A stretch of 64,000 nucleotides of DNA from JACVRW01 sp963757815 (GCA_963757815.1 CAVWSN010000029.1:1-64000), one strand, 5' to 3'. Positions 51,493 through 60,629 are shown, numbered from the stretch's first letter. The notes: generated by a model from the sequence alone, not told the origin. Numbers and translations: made by a program.

Positions 51493-52698
51493 ATGGCGCC
51501 CGGGTCCACCTCAATCGCTGCGCCTCCGGCGGGCATCACGACGCTCGCGGAGCGCTGGGACCCCGAGGTGATCGACCTCCCGGAGGGCCGCGCGCTGATC
51601 CGCCTGCGCGTCCCCGGCGGCACATCCTGGGACGCCCACGTGCGCGATCTTCGCCTCGAGCTCGCCCCCGCCGACGACACGCTCGAGCCCGATGCCGTGA
51701 TATCCGCGGACGCCGACGCCTGGCGGCGGATCGCCGAGGACCCGCGCGGTGCGATGGGGGCGTTCCGGCAGCGCCGGCTGCGGATGCGGGGGAGCCTGCA
51801 CGTGGCGGTCGGCTTCCTGGCAGCGACCGGGGGCTCGCGCGCACCGGGGCGACTCGCCTTCTCGCGGCTCGAGACGCGCGCGGGCTCGCTCTCGATCGTC
51901 TCCGCGGGCGTCGGCCCGGAGACGCTCGTCTGCCTGCACGGCCTGGGCGGAACCAAGGCCTCCTTCCTGCCCACGCTCGCGGCGCTCGCCGGCGACTACC
52001 GCGTCGTGGCGCTCGACCTGCCCGGGTTCGGCGACTCGGACAAGCCGATCGGCGCCCCCTACGACGCGCCCTGGTTCGCCCGCGTCGCCTTCGACGCCCT
52101 GGACGCGCTCGGGCTGGACTCCGCGCACCTCGCCGGCAACAGCATGGGCGGGCGGGTGGCGATAGAGGCGGGCCTGATCGACCGCTCACGGGTGCGCTCG
52201 CTCGTCCTGCTCTGCCCGGCGCTCGCCTGGCTGCGGGAGCGCCGCTGGGCGCCGATCGTGAGGCTGCTGCGCCCGGAGCTCGGGCTGCTCCAGGTGGCGC
52301 CCCGCCCCGTGGTCGAGCAGATGATGCGCCGGCTCGTGCCCGCCGCGAGCGACGGCTGGGCGGCGGCCGGTGTCGACGAGTTCCTGCGCGCCTACCTGAC
52401 CCCGCGCGGGCGGGCAGCCTTCTACGCGGCGGCTCGCAACATCTACCTGGACGAGCCGCGCGGGCAGGACGGCTTCTGGGCCCGGCTGGAGGGACTCGCT
52501 CCCGACGCCCTCTTCGTGTGGGGCAGGCGCGACTCGATCGTGCCGATCTCGTTCATGCGGCACGTCGAGCGCGCGCTGCCGGCGGGGCGCCACGTCGAGC
52601 TCGACTGCGGGCACGTGCCTCAGCTCGAGCGCCCGCGCGAGACGCATGCCGCCATGCTCGACTTCCTCCGCGGGCGATCCGGTACAACTGACCCATGA
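51493..52698 (+). CDS. SCP2-like domain fused to alpha/beta hydrolase
   Basis: Encodes 401 residues. Residues 1-115 look like a sterol-carrier/SCP2-type domain (WDAHVRDLRLELAPADDTLE, ISADADAWRRIAEDPRGAMG). The hydrolase follows: oxyanion HG in VCLHGLGGTKASF, nucleophile in LAGNSMGGRVAIEAGL (GNSMGG), Asp in VWGRRDSIVP and His in DCGHVPQLERP. The fusion suggests a lipid-like ester or sterol-type substrate presented by the SCP2 domain. Its stop overlaps the P450 start. Confidence 0.85.
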   Translation: MAPGSTSIAAPPAGITTLAERWDPEVIDLPEGRALIRLRVPGGTSWDAHVRDLRLELAPADDTLEPDAVISADADAWRRIAEDPRGAMGAFRQRRLRMRGSLHVAVGFLAATGGSRAPGRLAFSRLETRAGSLSIVSAGVGPETLVCLHGLGGTKASFLPTLAALAGDYRVVALDLPGFGDSDKPIGAPYDAPWFARVAFDALDALGLDSAHLAGNSMGGRVAIEAGLIDRSRVRSLVLLCPALAWLRERRWAPIVRLLRPELGLLQVAPRPVVEQMMRRLVPAASDGWAAAGVDEFLRAYLTPRGRAAFYAAARNIYLDEPRGQDGFWARLEGLAPDALFVWGRRDSIVPISFMRHVERALPAGRHVELDCGHVPQLERPRETHAAMLDFLRGRSGTTDP

Positions 52699-54032
52699 GC
52701 TTCCCGCCCGGTCCGCGGCTGCCGCGGCTGGTCCAAGCGGCGCGGGTAACGGCCGAGCCGTATGCGTGGATGGCCAAGCGCCGCGAGCGCTACGGCGACG
52801 TCTTCAGCTCGCGCTTCCCGTTCTTCGGCCGGGTGGTGTACGTGGCCGATCCCGACCTCATCAAGCAGGTCTTCACCGGCACCCCGACGGTCTTCCACGC
52901 CGGCGAGGCAAACGCGACCGTCCTCGGCGACGCCCTCGGAGAGCACTCGCTTCTCACGCTCGACGAGAGCCGGCATCTCTCACAGCGCAAGCTGCTCTTG
53001 CCGCCCTTCCACGGCGAGTCCGTGCGTCGCTACGCGGAGGTGATGGCGGCGACAGCCGCGGCCGAGGTGGCGAGCTGGCCCGTCGGGACGCCCTTCGCGC
53101 TGCGCCCGCGCATGCAGGCGATCACGCTCGAGGTGATCCTGCGCGCCGTCTTCGGCGTGCGCGACGACGAGCGCATGGACCTGTTCCGGGAGCGGATCCC
53201 GCCGCTCGGGGAGCTCAACACGGCGCTCGACTTCCTGCCACTGATGCAGCGCGACCTAGGCGGGTTCTCGAAGGCGGCGCGCTTCCGGCGCGCGCTTGCG
53301 GCGGTGGACGAGCTGATCTACGCCGAGATCGCGGACCGGCGCGACACGCTGGGGGCTGACGGCGACCGCGACGACGTTCTCTCGCTGCTCCTGTCGGCCC
53401 GCCACGAGGACGGCGCGCCCATGACCGACGTCGAGCTGCGCGACGAACTGCTCACGCTGCTCACGGCGGGACACGAGACCACGGCCACCGGCCTGTCCTG
53501 GGCGTTCGAGCGGCTGCTGCGGACGCCGCGGGTGCTCGAGCGGCTGCTCGACTCCCTCGACGAGGACGAGTACCTGGACGCGGTCGTAAAGGAAACGCTG
53601 CGCGTGCGCCCCGTCGTCACCGACGTGGGACGCAAGCTGACGAGCGACATCGAGCTCGGCGGCTGGCGCCTGCCCGCGGGGACGCTGGTGCTGCCGGCGA
53701 TCGCGGCCGTACACGTGCGTCCCGACCTCTACCCCGACCCGCACGAGTTCCGGCCCGAGCGCTTCCTCGACGGCGGCGCCGAGTCGTACGCCTGGCTCCC
53801 GTTCGGCGGCGGCGTGCGGCGCTGCATCGGGGCGTCCTTCGCCCAGGTCGAGATGAGGGTCGTGCTGCGCGAGGTGCTGAGCCGGGTGCGCCTGCGGGCG
53901 GCCTCAGAGCGGCCCGAGCGCCCGAGGATCAAGCACGTGACTGTGGTGCCCTCGCGCGGCTGCCAGGTGGTGGTGGAGGAGCACCTCTCGCGCGCCGGCA
54001 GCCGTGAGAGGTCGCGGGTCGCGAGCGCCTAG
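52695..54032 (+). CDS. Cytochrome P450
   Basis: Encodes 445 residues. The oxygen-binding I helix is TAGHETTATGLSWAFE, the ExxR motif KETLRVRP, and the heme loop LPFGGGVRRCIGASFAQ with the Cys ligand. N-terminus MSFPPGPRLPRLVQAARV. The architecture is close to CYP110/CYP4-like soluble bacterial P450s acting on fatty acids or terpenoids. The 4-nt ATGA overlap with the SCP2-hydrolase gene implies a shared pathway. No ferredoxin or reductase gene is adjacent. Confidence 0.93.
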   Translation: MSFPPGPRLPRLVQAARVTAEPYAWMAKRRERYGDVFSSRFPFFGRVVYVADPDLIKQVFTGTPTVFHAGEANATVLGDALGEHSLLTLDESRHLSQRKLLLPPFHGESVRRYAEVMAATAAAEVASWPVGTPFALRPRMQAITLEVILRAVFGVRDDERMDLFRERIPPLGELNTALDFLPLMQRDLGGFSKAARFRRALAAVDELIYAEIADRRDTLGADGDRDDVLSLLLSARHEDGAPMTDVELRDELLTLLTAGHETTATGLSWAFERLLRTPRVLERLLDSLDEDEYLDAVVKETLRVRPVVTDVGRKLTSDIELGGWRLPAGTLVLPAIAAVHVRPDLYPDPHEFRPERFLDGGAESYAWLPFGGGVRRCIGASFAQVEMRVVLREVLSRVRLRAASERPERPRIKHVTVVPSRGCQVVVEEHLSRAGSRERSRVASA

Positions 54033-54144
54033 CTCGGTTCCCGCCCGCACTCGGGTGGTGGCGCCGGGTCGGTCCCGCGTATGGGGCGAGCGGATGCCTG
54101 GATCTGGTGGGCCAGGAGACCAACAGGGCAGGACGGTGGCGCTC

Positions 54145-55258
54145 TCAGATCCCGGCCAGCTCGAGCAGCTCGCTCGCCGGGCGATCCAGGTCGTCCAGCG
54201 CCCGGGCCAGCTCGGCGCCGCCGAGGCGCTCGACCTTCGCCTGCAGGGCGTCGGCGTCCATCGGCCGTGCCGGCGAGCCGAGTGCGGCGCGCACGCGGGC
54301 GATCTCCTCGTCGCCGTCGTGGAGGACGAACTCGGACTCGAGCAGCGCGGAGTCGGTCCGCACCTCGATCCCCGTGGCGCGCTCCACCACCGTGGGCTCC
54401 ACGTGCTCGAAGCTCTCCACCGTCGGCGGTCCGTGGAGCAGCGTGTACGCGGTCAGATAGGGGATCGAGAACTTCGCCTGCAGGCCGTCGGCCGGCTCTG
54501 GTCCGTGAGCGGCCGCCTGGAGGGAGACGGGATGAACCGTCACGGTCAGGCGCTGCGGAGAGCGCCCGCGCAGGCTGTCGGCGGCCTCGATCGCGCCGTG
54601 GGTCTGGAGACAGCAGGGCCACGCCTTGATCCAGTTCTCCTCGACCGCGAGCCGCTCCGGATCGGGCTCCGCGAAGCGCCCGCCCGTGGCCGCCTCGTAC
54701 CCGCGCGCCGCGAGCTCGAGCGGCACGCGGGCTCCCGCCGCCGCTAGCCGCGCCGCCTGGACGCCCGACGATGCGGCCAGTCCGACCTGCAGCGACTTGC
54801 CGTGCGAGCCGAAGGCGGCGCGCAGGCCGCTCGCGCGCAGCAGGGCGAGCGCCACGGCATCGTCGCGCGAGGCATCCAGCAGGGCCGCCGCCGCGACCGC
54901 GGCGCCCACCCCGCCGCAGACGGCGGTGGGATGCCAGTGCCCGTCGTACAACGCGGGATGGCCGGCGCGGGCTGAGCGCGCCCATCGCCTCGAAGCCGGC
55001 CGTGTACGCGGCGAGCGCATCGCGGGCGCTCAGCCCCAGCTCGGCTGCCACCACGAGCGCCACGGGCGCAACCGGGGCGCTCAGGTGGGCGATGCCCGGA
55101 AGGTAGGTGTCGTCGAAATCGAGCACGTGACCGGCGGTTCCCGCGAAGGCCACGCGGTCGCCGAGCTCGCGGGCGGCACGCGCGGCCGGCTCCTCGCGCC
55201 CGCCGGCCGCGCAGGCAAGCCAGTCGAGCAGTGCGACCCGGTAGCGCCGGTCGGTCAC
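54145..55258 (-). CDS. MmgE/PrpD family protein, one frame break
   Basis: The N-terminal part (GTG at 55258) has LDFDDTYLPGIAHLSAPVAP and ELGLSARDALAAYTAGFEAM, the 2-methylcitrate-dehydratase-like start. The frame changes near 54970-54982, and the rest continues ARAGHPALYDGHWHPTAVCG, SHGKSLQVGLAASSGVQAAR and KFSIPYLTAYTLLHGPPTVE. The span is 1,114 nt, 371 codons plus one, so one extra base explains it. The family includes 2-methylcitrate dehydratase and cis-aconitate decarboxylase; the reaction here is unknown. Confidence 0.85.
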
Positions 55259-55629
55259 CCGTCGAGCTTGGTTCGGAACTCTCCCGCGCCGACCACCGAG
55301 GCGCCGGCAGCCCTCACCCGGCCGGCGAGCGTGTGGTCCGAGGTCACGACGGTCAGCCCCGCCGGATCGTCATCGCGCTCGACCAGCACCGCGATGTCGT
55401 CGTCGGCCGCGTTCGGCCCGCGCCGCGTCGCGAACTCGACCCGCACTCCGGCCGGGGCCTCGAGCTCGAACGGCCGCCCGTCGAAGACCACGGTCAGCTC
55501 GTCTCCGGTCGCGCCGGCCAGGTCCCCGAGCTCCTGCGTGAGCGCGCGCATCGCGCCCGGCCGGTCCCGCCACCAGCCGTTCGGCCGCGAGCCGATCACG
55601 TTCATCCCGTCGACGATCCAGCGCGTCAT
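55255..55629 (-). CDS. NYN-domain (YacP-like) nuclease-fold protein
   Basis: Encodes 124 residues from the ATG at 55629. It starts RWIVDGMNVIGSRPNGWWRD, with the PIN/NYN strand-Asp-Gly-x-Asn pattern, then ELTVVFDGRP and TVVTSDHTLAGRVRAAGASV, which supply the acidic residues of the active site. YacP-type proteins are thought to be RNases. The GTG start of the MmgE gene overlaps its stop. Confidence 0.85.
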   Translation of the reverse strand: MTRWIVDGMNVIGSRPNGWWRDRPGAMRALTQELGDLAGATGDELTVVFDGRPFELEAPAGVRVEFATRRGPNAADDDIAVLVERDDDPAGLTVVTSDHTLAGRVRAAGASVVGAGEFRTKLDG

Positions 55630-55636
55630 GCCGGCG

Positions 55637-55813
55637 TCAGCGCTTGCGCCGGACATAGAGGACGATGAACGCGACGAGCAGCAGCCCGGCGGCGAGCTGG
55701 GCGGCGAGCACGGTGCCCGTGCCCTCGTCGTCGGCGGCATTGCGGATCAGGCCGAACATGACGGAGGCCCCGAAGAAGACCACCAGGGCCCAGAGCACGG
55801 TGTTGCGATCCAC
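55637..55813 (-). CDS. Small two-helix membrane protein
   Basis: Encodes 58 residues from the GTG at 55813. Two hydrophobic segments, VLWALVVFFGASVMFGLI and VLAAQLAAGLLLVAFIVLYV, flank a short acidic loop (NAADDEGTG). The end is basic (RRKR). It lies 7 nt upstream of the NYN gene. Function unknown; called because of its clean composition and spacing. Confidence 0.65.
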   Translation of the reverse strand: MDRNTVLWALVVFFGASVMFGLIRNAADDEGTGTVLAAQLAAGLLLVAFIVLYVRRKR

Positions 55814-55854
55814 GGCGGCGGACGATACGCGACCCGTGGCTAGTCTCGGACGTC

Positions 55855-56742
55855 GTGTTCGAGCGTCCCGTCCTCGCAGGCGCCCTGGGGGCACTGGTGA
55901 TCGCCTTCTCGGCGATCCTCGTGAAGCTGGCCGAGGTCTCGCCCTCGACGGCCGCCTTCTTCCGCTGCGCCTATGCGCTGCCGGTGCTCGGCCTGCTCGC
56001 CTGGGCCGAGCGCAGGCGCTACGGCTCGCGCTCGCGGCGCGACCGGCTGCTCGCCTTCGTCGCCGGCATCGCGTTCGCCGCCGACCTGACCTTCTGGCAC
56101 CACTCGATCGAGGCGGTCGGCGCCGGGCTGGCCACGGTGCTCGGCAACCTCCAGGTGATGTTCGTGGCGCTGATCGCGTGGGCCGCGCTCGGGGAGCGGC
56201 CCGGCAATCGCGCGCTCGCATCGATCCCCGTCGTCTTCCTCGGCGTCATCCTGATCTCGGGCGCGATCGGCGCGGGCGCTTACGGAGACGATCCGCTTCT
56301 CGGCGTGGTCTACGGCGTGCTCACCGCGATCACCTACGCCCTCTTCATCCTCATCCTGCGCCAGGCGGGCTCGGACGACCGCCGGCCGGCCGGCCCGCTC
56401 TTCGACGCCACCCTCAGCGGCGCTGTCTTCTCGGCGATCGGCGGCATCGCTGTCGGCGACATCGACTGGGTGCCAGGCCTGGAAGCCCAGTTCTGGCTCG
56501 TGCTGCTCGCGCTCTCCTCGCAGGTGCTCGGCTGGCTGCTGATCTCCGTGTCGCTGCCGCGGCTGCCCGCGGTGCTCACCTCGATCCTGCTCATGCTGCA
56601 GCCGGTGAGCACCGTGTTCCTCGGCGTCCTGATCTTCTCGGAGGCGCCCTCGGAAGTGCAGCTCATCGGTGTCGCGATCGTCCTGGCGGGGGTCGCGTTC
56701 GCGACGATGGGGGCGCGTACGCGGCAGCTCGAACCGGCCTGA
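55855..56742 (+). CDS. DMT/EamA family transporter
   Basis: Encodes 295 residues from a GTG, with about ten membrane helices arranged as two EamA repeats. The first includes AFSAILVKLAEVSPSTAAFF and LGNLQVMFVALIAWAALGER; the second ILLMLQPVSTVFLGVLIFSE. It is probably a metabolite exporter. Substrate unknown. The 180 nt after it (56743-56922) hold no convincing gene or RNA. Confidence 0.9.
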   Translation: MFERPVLAGALGALVIAFSAILVKLAEVSPSTAAFFRCAYALPVLGLLAWAERRRYGSRSRRDRLLAFVAGIAFAADLTFWHHSIEAVGAGLATVLGNLQVMFVALIAWAALGERPGNRALASIPVVFLGVILISGAIGAGAYGDDPLLGVVYGVLTAITYALFILILRQAGSDDRRPAGPLFDATLSGAVFSAIGGIAVGDIDWVPGLEAQFWLVLLALSSQVLGWLLISVSLPRLPAVLTSILLMLQPVSTVFLGVLIFSEAPSEVQLIGVAIVLAGVAFATMGARTRQLEPA

Positions 56743-56922
56743 GAGAATCGCGACGGATACCAGCGCCCGTGGTTCACCAAGGGCGAGCGCTCACCCGTCT
56801 GGACTCCTGCGCGCGGTGCTCGAGCTGGCCGAGGAGCGGCAGCCGTATCGGACACCGGTGAACGGTGGGGTCGGGCCGGACGCGTCGAGGAGGAGCCGCG
56901 CCGGACCACCCCGTGTTCCGGA

Positions 56923-57414
56923 TCAGCTGACCTCGCGCAGCCGGCCGCTCTCGACCTCGTAGACGAAGCCGCGCACGCTGTCGGTGCGGGGCACGAACGG
57001 GTCGTCCTTGATGCGCCTGATCGACCTCCGCACGTCCCCCTCCAGGTCGGAGAACGCGTGTGCACGCCACTCGGGCCGCCGCCCGGTCGCGCTCTCGAGC
57101 TGATCCGCGAACTGGTCGTCGTCAAACGTGAGCATTCCGCAGTCGGTGTGGTGGATGACGACGATCTCCTCGGTGCCCAGCAGGTGCTGCGAGATGGCGA
57201 GCGAGCGGAGCGCGTCGTCGCTCACGACGCCGCCGGCGTTGCGGATCACGTGGGCGTCGCCCTCCTCCAGGCCGAGCGCGCGCGCCGGGTCGAGGCGCGC
57301 GTCCATGCACGCCAGCACCGCCACCTTGCGCGCAGGGGGCAGCGGGAGATCGCCCTTGTCGAATGCGCCGGCGTAGGCCTCGTTGTTCTCGAGGAGGCTG
57401 TCGGTGGTGCTCAT
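56923..57414 (-). CDS. Beta-class carbonic anhydrase
   Basis: Encodes 163 residues. Zinc and catalytic residues: Cys and Asp in VLACMDARLDP (CMDAR), then His and Cys in VIHHTDCGMLTF. NAGGVVSDDALRSLAIS is the conserved helix. It interconverts CO2 and bicarbonate in the cytoplasm. The length is short for the class and fits the small (clade D/type IV) bacterial forms. ATG at 57414. Confidence 0.94.
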   Translation of the reverse strand: MSTTDSLLENNEAYAGAFDKGDLPLPPARKVAVLACMDARLDPARALGLEEGDAHVIRNAGGVVSDDALRSLAISQHLLGTEEIVVIHHTDCGMLTFDDDQFADQLESATGRRPEWRAHAFSDLEGDVRRSIRRIKDDPFVPRTDSVRGFVYEVESGRLREVS

Positions 57415-57492
57415 CTCTAATCCTTTCGGTACTCAGGCCGCGACCACTTCCCGGATACCCATTTCTCCAAAAGCTAGTCGGGAAAAGGAGGA

Positions 57493-58002
57493 TTAGGCCG
57501 GCAGCGGGCCAGGGAGGAGCGCCCCGCCGAAGCAGAAGTCGCGCCCGAGCGGCAGCTCGCTGTCGAGCGTGGCGCGGTAGGCGCGGGCGCTCACCATCTG
57601 GCCGTGGTCGCGCTCCCAGCTGTCGGGAACGATCCGCGCGACCCAGCCGCCGCCGTAGGGCTGCGCGAGGAGCGCATGCGGCGCCCGCGGCAGCAACCCG
57701 TTCAGCTCGACAACCGATCCGCCCACCGGCGATCCGATCACGACCGTTCGCCCGGAGCGGCCCTGGACCGTGGCGAGAGTCTGGCCGGCGTCCACTCTCT
57801 CCACCGCCCAAAACCGGACCTCGGGCGTGAACCAGAGCATCTCCCCGAGCGGCGCCGTGACGCCGACCGTGGCGACGCCCTCCCGCATCTGCGCCCACAC
57901 GTGCCGGGAGGCGAGGTAGTGCCGGTCGGATGGAAGCGCGAAGCGCGCCGAGGCCCCGGCCCGCGTGATCGAGATCTCGGGCACGACAGCGCGAGCCTGC
58001 AC
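57493..58002 (-). CDS. GcvH-like protein without lipoyl lysine
   Basis: Encodes 169 residues. The middle resembles glycine cleavage H protein: HVWAQMREGVATVGVTAPLG, then GSPVGGSVVELNGLLPRAPH and AQPYGGGWVARIVPDSWERD, where H proteins have SPVSGEVVEVN and PYGEGWLVKI. The lipoyl lysine context (VESVKAV) is replaced by VQGRSGRTVV, and the whole protein has no lysine at all. It therefore cannot be lipoylated in the usual way. A lipoyl-independent role is inferred; no glycine-cleavage genes are nearby. Confidence 0.7.
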   Translation of the reverse strand: MQARAVVPEISITRAGASARFALPSDRHYLASRHVWAQMREGVATVGVTAPLGEMLWFTPEVRFWAVERVDAGQTLATVQGRSGRTVVIGSPVGGSVVELNGLLPRAPHALLAQPYGGGWVARIVPDSWERDHGQMVSARAYRATLDSELPLGRDFCFGGALLPGPLPA

Positions 58003-58038
58003 GGCCCGCCGGACGGAATCCGCGCGGCGGCCCGAGGC

Positions 58039-58995
58039 TCAGCGCGGGCGCCGCCTCGAGGGGCGCGCGATTCGCGCACGGGCCGCCGCGCCCACCTGCC
58101 GGCCGCGCGGGTCTCCGGCGGGGAACGCCGCGAGCTGGATCAGCTCGCGCTCGAGCTCGAGGCCGCTCCCGATCAGGGCCGGCGTCCCGATGGCGACGCC
58201 GCAGCCCATGCCGGGCGTCCGGGTCGGGACCCTCGGCGCGGCGAGCGCCTCGTGCAGGAAGGAGCCGGCGGCCTCGGGGTCGGGCGCGGCCTCCGCGGCG
58301 CCGAGGGCATCGAGCGCGTAACCCTGGGCGAGGCGCGGCAGCAGCGCCGCGAAGGCCTCAGGGCGGCTCACGAGGTCGAGCACCACCGGGCTCCCGGACA
58401 CCGCAGCCACCGCTCCCAGCTGGCCGTCGACGTGGCCGACGGCTCGCGCGAACGAGCCGAGCTCGTCCCGGCGGCCGTCGTAGAGGTCGCTCATCGCGGA
58501 GTTCGCGGAGGTGACCCCGTGTCTCGCGAGCCCGTCCCCCACCGCCGCCCATACCTCACCCTGGTCGGCGCGGCCGGCCGAGCGCGCACCCGCCCGCTTC
58601 AGGCGCCTGAGGTCGGGGTGGGCGGCCTGGGGCGAGGAGCGCATCGGCTCGGCGTGGCGCGAGCCATCCCAGCGGCCGGCCTCCACGCAGCTGACGGGCA
58701 CGTCGAGCTTGGCCCCCGCCGCCACGAGAACCGAGTCGTCGAAGGTCCGGTTCTGCTGGGCGCCGAGCACCTCCTCGCCCTCGTAGACGAGCACCGGAAG
58801 GTCGGTCGGGTTCTCGACCACGAGCGAGCGCACCGAGGCGCCGCCGTCGAGCTCACGGGCGAGTGCGCCGAGCTCGGTCGCCTGCGCGAACGTGCGGTAG
58901 TCGAGCAGCGGGCCGGGCCCGAAGACCGGGAACACCGCGAGCGGCCCCGCGACCTGCGGCTCGCCGATCGTGTACTGCCGGGTAAGAGTGTTCAT
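58039..58995 (-). CDS. ARPP-1-domain (DUF6569-like) protein
   Basis: Encodes 318 residues from the ATG at 58995. Conserved stretches are GEPQVAGPLAVFPVFGPGPL, LVYEGEEVLGAQQNRTFDDS, VPVSCVEAGRWDGSRH and LDLVSRPEAFAALLPRLAQG, matching the ARPP-1 family first seen in archaea and plants. Function is not established. The C-terminus is Arg-rich. Confidence 0.78.
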   Translation of the reverse strand: MNTLTRQYTIGEPQVAGPLAVFPVFGPGPLLDYRTFAQATELGALARELDGGASVRSLVVENPTDLPVLVYEGEEVLGAQQNRTFDDSVLVAAGAKLDVPVSCVEAGRWDGSRHAEPMRSSPQAAHPDLRRLKRAGARSAGRADQGEVWAAVGDGLARHGVTSANSAMSDLYDGRRDELGSFARAVGHVDGQLGAVAAVSGSPVVLDLVSRPEAFAALLPRLAQGYALDALGAAEAAPDPEAAGSFLHEALAAPRVPTRTPGMGCGVAIGTPALIGSGLELERELIQLAAFPAGDPRGRQVGAAARARIARPSRRRPR

Positions 58996-59083
58996 GCTTC
59001 GGGGGTCGGCGGAACGGCAGCGGACCTGACGTTGCCCGACCTCTCTTGTCAGACCGGGCCCCCGCGCCCCGACCTTCATTTCA

Positions 59084-59724
59084 TTGGCCGAATTCCGAGA
59101 GCTTCCGGAGCATCGCCTGAACGAGCTGAGCGATGAGCAGCTCATCGACTACCTGCGCGCCGCCCGCGAAGCGGGGCGCCACGCGGCGATGAAGCCCGCG
59201 GTTGCCGTGCTCGTCTTCGGATACCACGACACGCTCCGCAACCGTGCGCGGCTGAAGCTGCCCGACCACGATGTCGAGGACGTCGTGGCCGAGACGATTG
59301 CGAGCGCCGTCGCTTCGGCGTTCGGCGGCAGCTCGATCGGGGAGTTCAGGAGCTGGATGCACACGATCCTGTCGCGACGGATCGCCGACTATCACGACGC
59401 GCGCAGCCGCTCGCTCAAGACCACCTCGCTTCCGAGCGAGCACCAGGGAGAGGACGAGGTCTGGGGGCAGGAGCCGGGTGTGCCGTTCGAGGGAGACGCC
59501 CAGCATGCACGCGACTGCGTGCGCGTCGCCTACAGGAGCTCGAGAACGACCGACACCGACGGGTCATCGACCTCTACGTCTTCGGAGCCCATTCCGCCGC
59601 GGAAACGGCCGAGCTGGTCGGCGACGGCATGTCGGAGGCGAACGTCCACCAGATCTCGTCGCGCTACCAGAAGCGGGTCAAGGAGCTGCTCGAGGAGGGC
59701 AGCGATACTTCGGGTGAGAGATGA
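59084..59724 (+). CDS. Sigma-70 family RNA polymerase sigma factor, one frame break
   Basis: TTG start at 59084. Region 2 is seen in DHDVEDVVAETIASAVASAF and FRSWMHTILSRRIADYHDAR, where ECF factors melt the promoter. The frame changes at 59526-59533. Reading on in the other frame gives LQELENDRHRRVIDLYVFGA, HSAAETAELVGDGMSEANVH and QISSRYQKRVKELLEEGSDT, a region 4 helix-turn-helix, ending at 59722-59724. The span fits one missing base. The stop overlaps the ATG of the next gene, so the complete reading is probably the real one. Confidence 0.78.
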
Positions 59725-60365
59725 CGGACGTCGAACGACTGCTCTCTGAGTACAAGGATGCGCACCGGACCGGCGACGACACCGACCCGCGTCCCTATCT
59801 CGCGCGTGCGTCCGGGGCCGACCGCGAGCTGCTCGCGGCGCTGATCGACGCGTACCTGGAACGCGCGCCGCGCCGGGAGTTCGATGCCGAGGCCTTCCAG
59901 GCCTCGCCGGCCGCGGCCGTGGCGGAGGGGGTGCAGCGATCGCTCGCCGGGGCGAGCGGCATGTGGCCGGCTCTCCTGCCGGCGCTCCGCACGCAGGCGC
60001 GGCTGAGGCGGGCCGAGGTGGTGGCGCAGCTCGCCGCGCGGCTCGGGGCGCAGTCGCAGCAGGACAAGGTCGCCGGCTACTACCACCAGATGGAGCAGGG
60101 GCTTCTGCCCGAGTCCGGCGTGTCGGACACGGTGCTCGAGGCACTGGGGAAGATCGTCGGTTGGACCGCGGACGCGCTGCGCAAGGCGGGGCAGATGCCG
60201 GCCCCCGGACCGCAGCGGACCGATCCGGGTGCGGTCTTCGCCCGCACGCACCTGAGCGCCGCCCCGCCGGACGCCGATGCCGAGGCGTCCGCGCCCGAAG
60301 CGCCCGCGGGCGAGGACTGGGACGAGGTGGACCGCCTGTTCCGCGGCGCCCGGCCGTCAGCTTGA
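59721..60365 (+). CDS. XRE-like protein encoded with the sigma factor
   Basis: Encodes 214 residues. The middle region RRAEVVAQLAARLGAQSQQD, KVAGYYHQMEQGLLPESGVS and VLEALGKIVGWTADALRKAG has the spacing of an XRE/Cro-type helix-turn-helix (xxVxxYYxxMExG recognition pattern and LG-xxxx-L end). The C-terminus is acidic and Pro/Ala-rich. The start overlaps the sigma-factor stop (ATGA). It may regulate, or be controlled with, the sigma factor. Confidence in the HTH is moderate. Confidence 0.6.
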   Translation: MTDVERLLSEYKDAHRTGDDTDPRPYLARASGADRELLAALIDAYLERAPRREFDAEAFQASPAAAVAEGVQRSLAGASGMWPALLPALRTQARLRRAEVVAQLAARLGAQSQQDKVAGYYHQMEQGLLPESGVSDTVLEALGKIVGWTADALRKAGQMPAPGPQRTDPGAVFARTHLSAAPPDADAEASAPEAPAGEDWDEVDRLFRGARPSA

Positions 60366-60389
60366 GCCCCGCGCCCGGACCCACTCCCC

Positions 60390-60605
60390 ATGCAAGAGCT
60401 CCTCGACCTCTACCGGTCGGCCGTGCGCTCCGGGAACCGGCCGCTCGCGGACGCGCTCGGCCGCGTGCTGAAAGCCGATCCCGAGCTGCGCGAGCGCGCC
60501 GACCTGGTGCTGCAGGAGCTGCCGCGCGGCCCGGCGCGCTGGTCGGCCGCCGGCGAGCGTGCGCTGGGGGCCGTGCTGCGCGGCATCGGCTCGTCGCTCC
60601 GCTGA
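60390..60605 (+). CDS. Small alpha-helical protein, unknown
   Basis: Encodes 71 residues (MQELLDLYRSAVRSGNRPLA to GAVLRGIGSSLR). Predicted alpha-helical and basic near the end. It lies between the XRE-like and ImmA/IrrE genes with gaps of 24 nt on each side. A possible small partner or substrate, but that is inference; no family recognised. Confidence 0.55.
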   Translation: MQELLDLYRSAVRSGNRPLADALGRVLKADPELRERADLVLQELPRGPARWSAAGERALGAVLRGIGSSLR

Positions 60606-60629
60606 CTCTGGCCTACGATCGGGACGGGC

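Noticed and set aside
56743..56922. A small gene between the DMT transporter and carbonic anhydrase
   Set aside because: All frames give Arg/Pro-rich low-information peptides with no start-site support.
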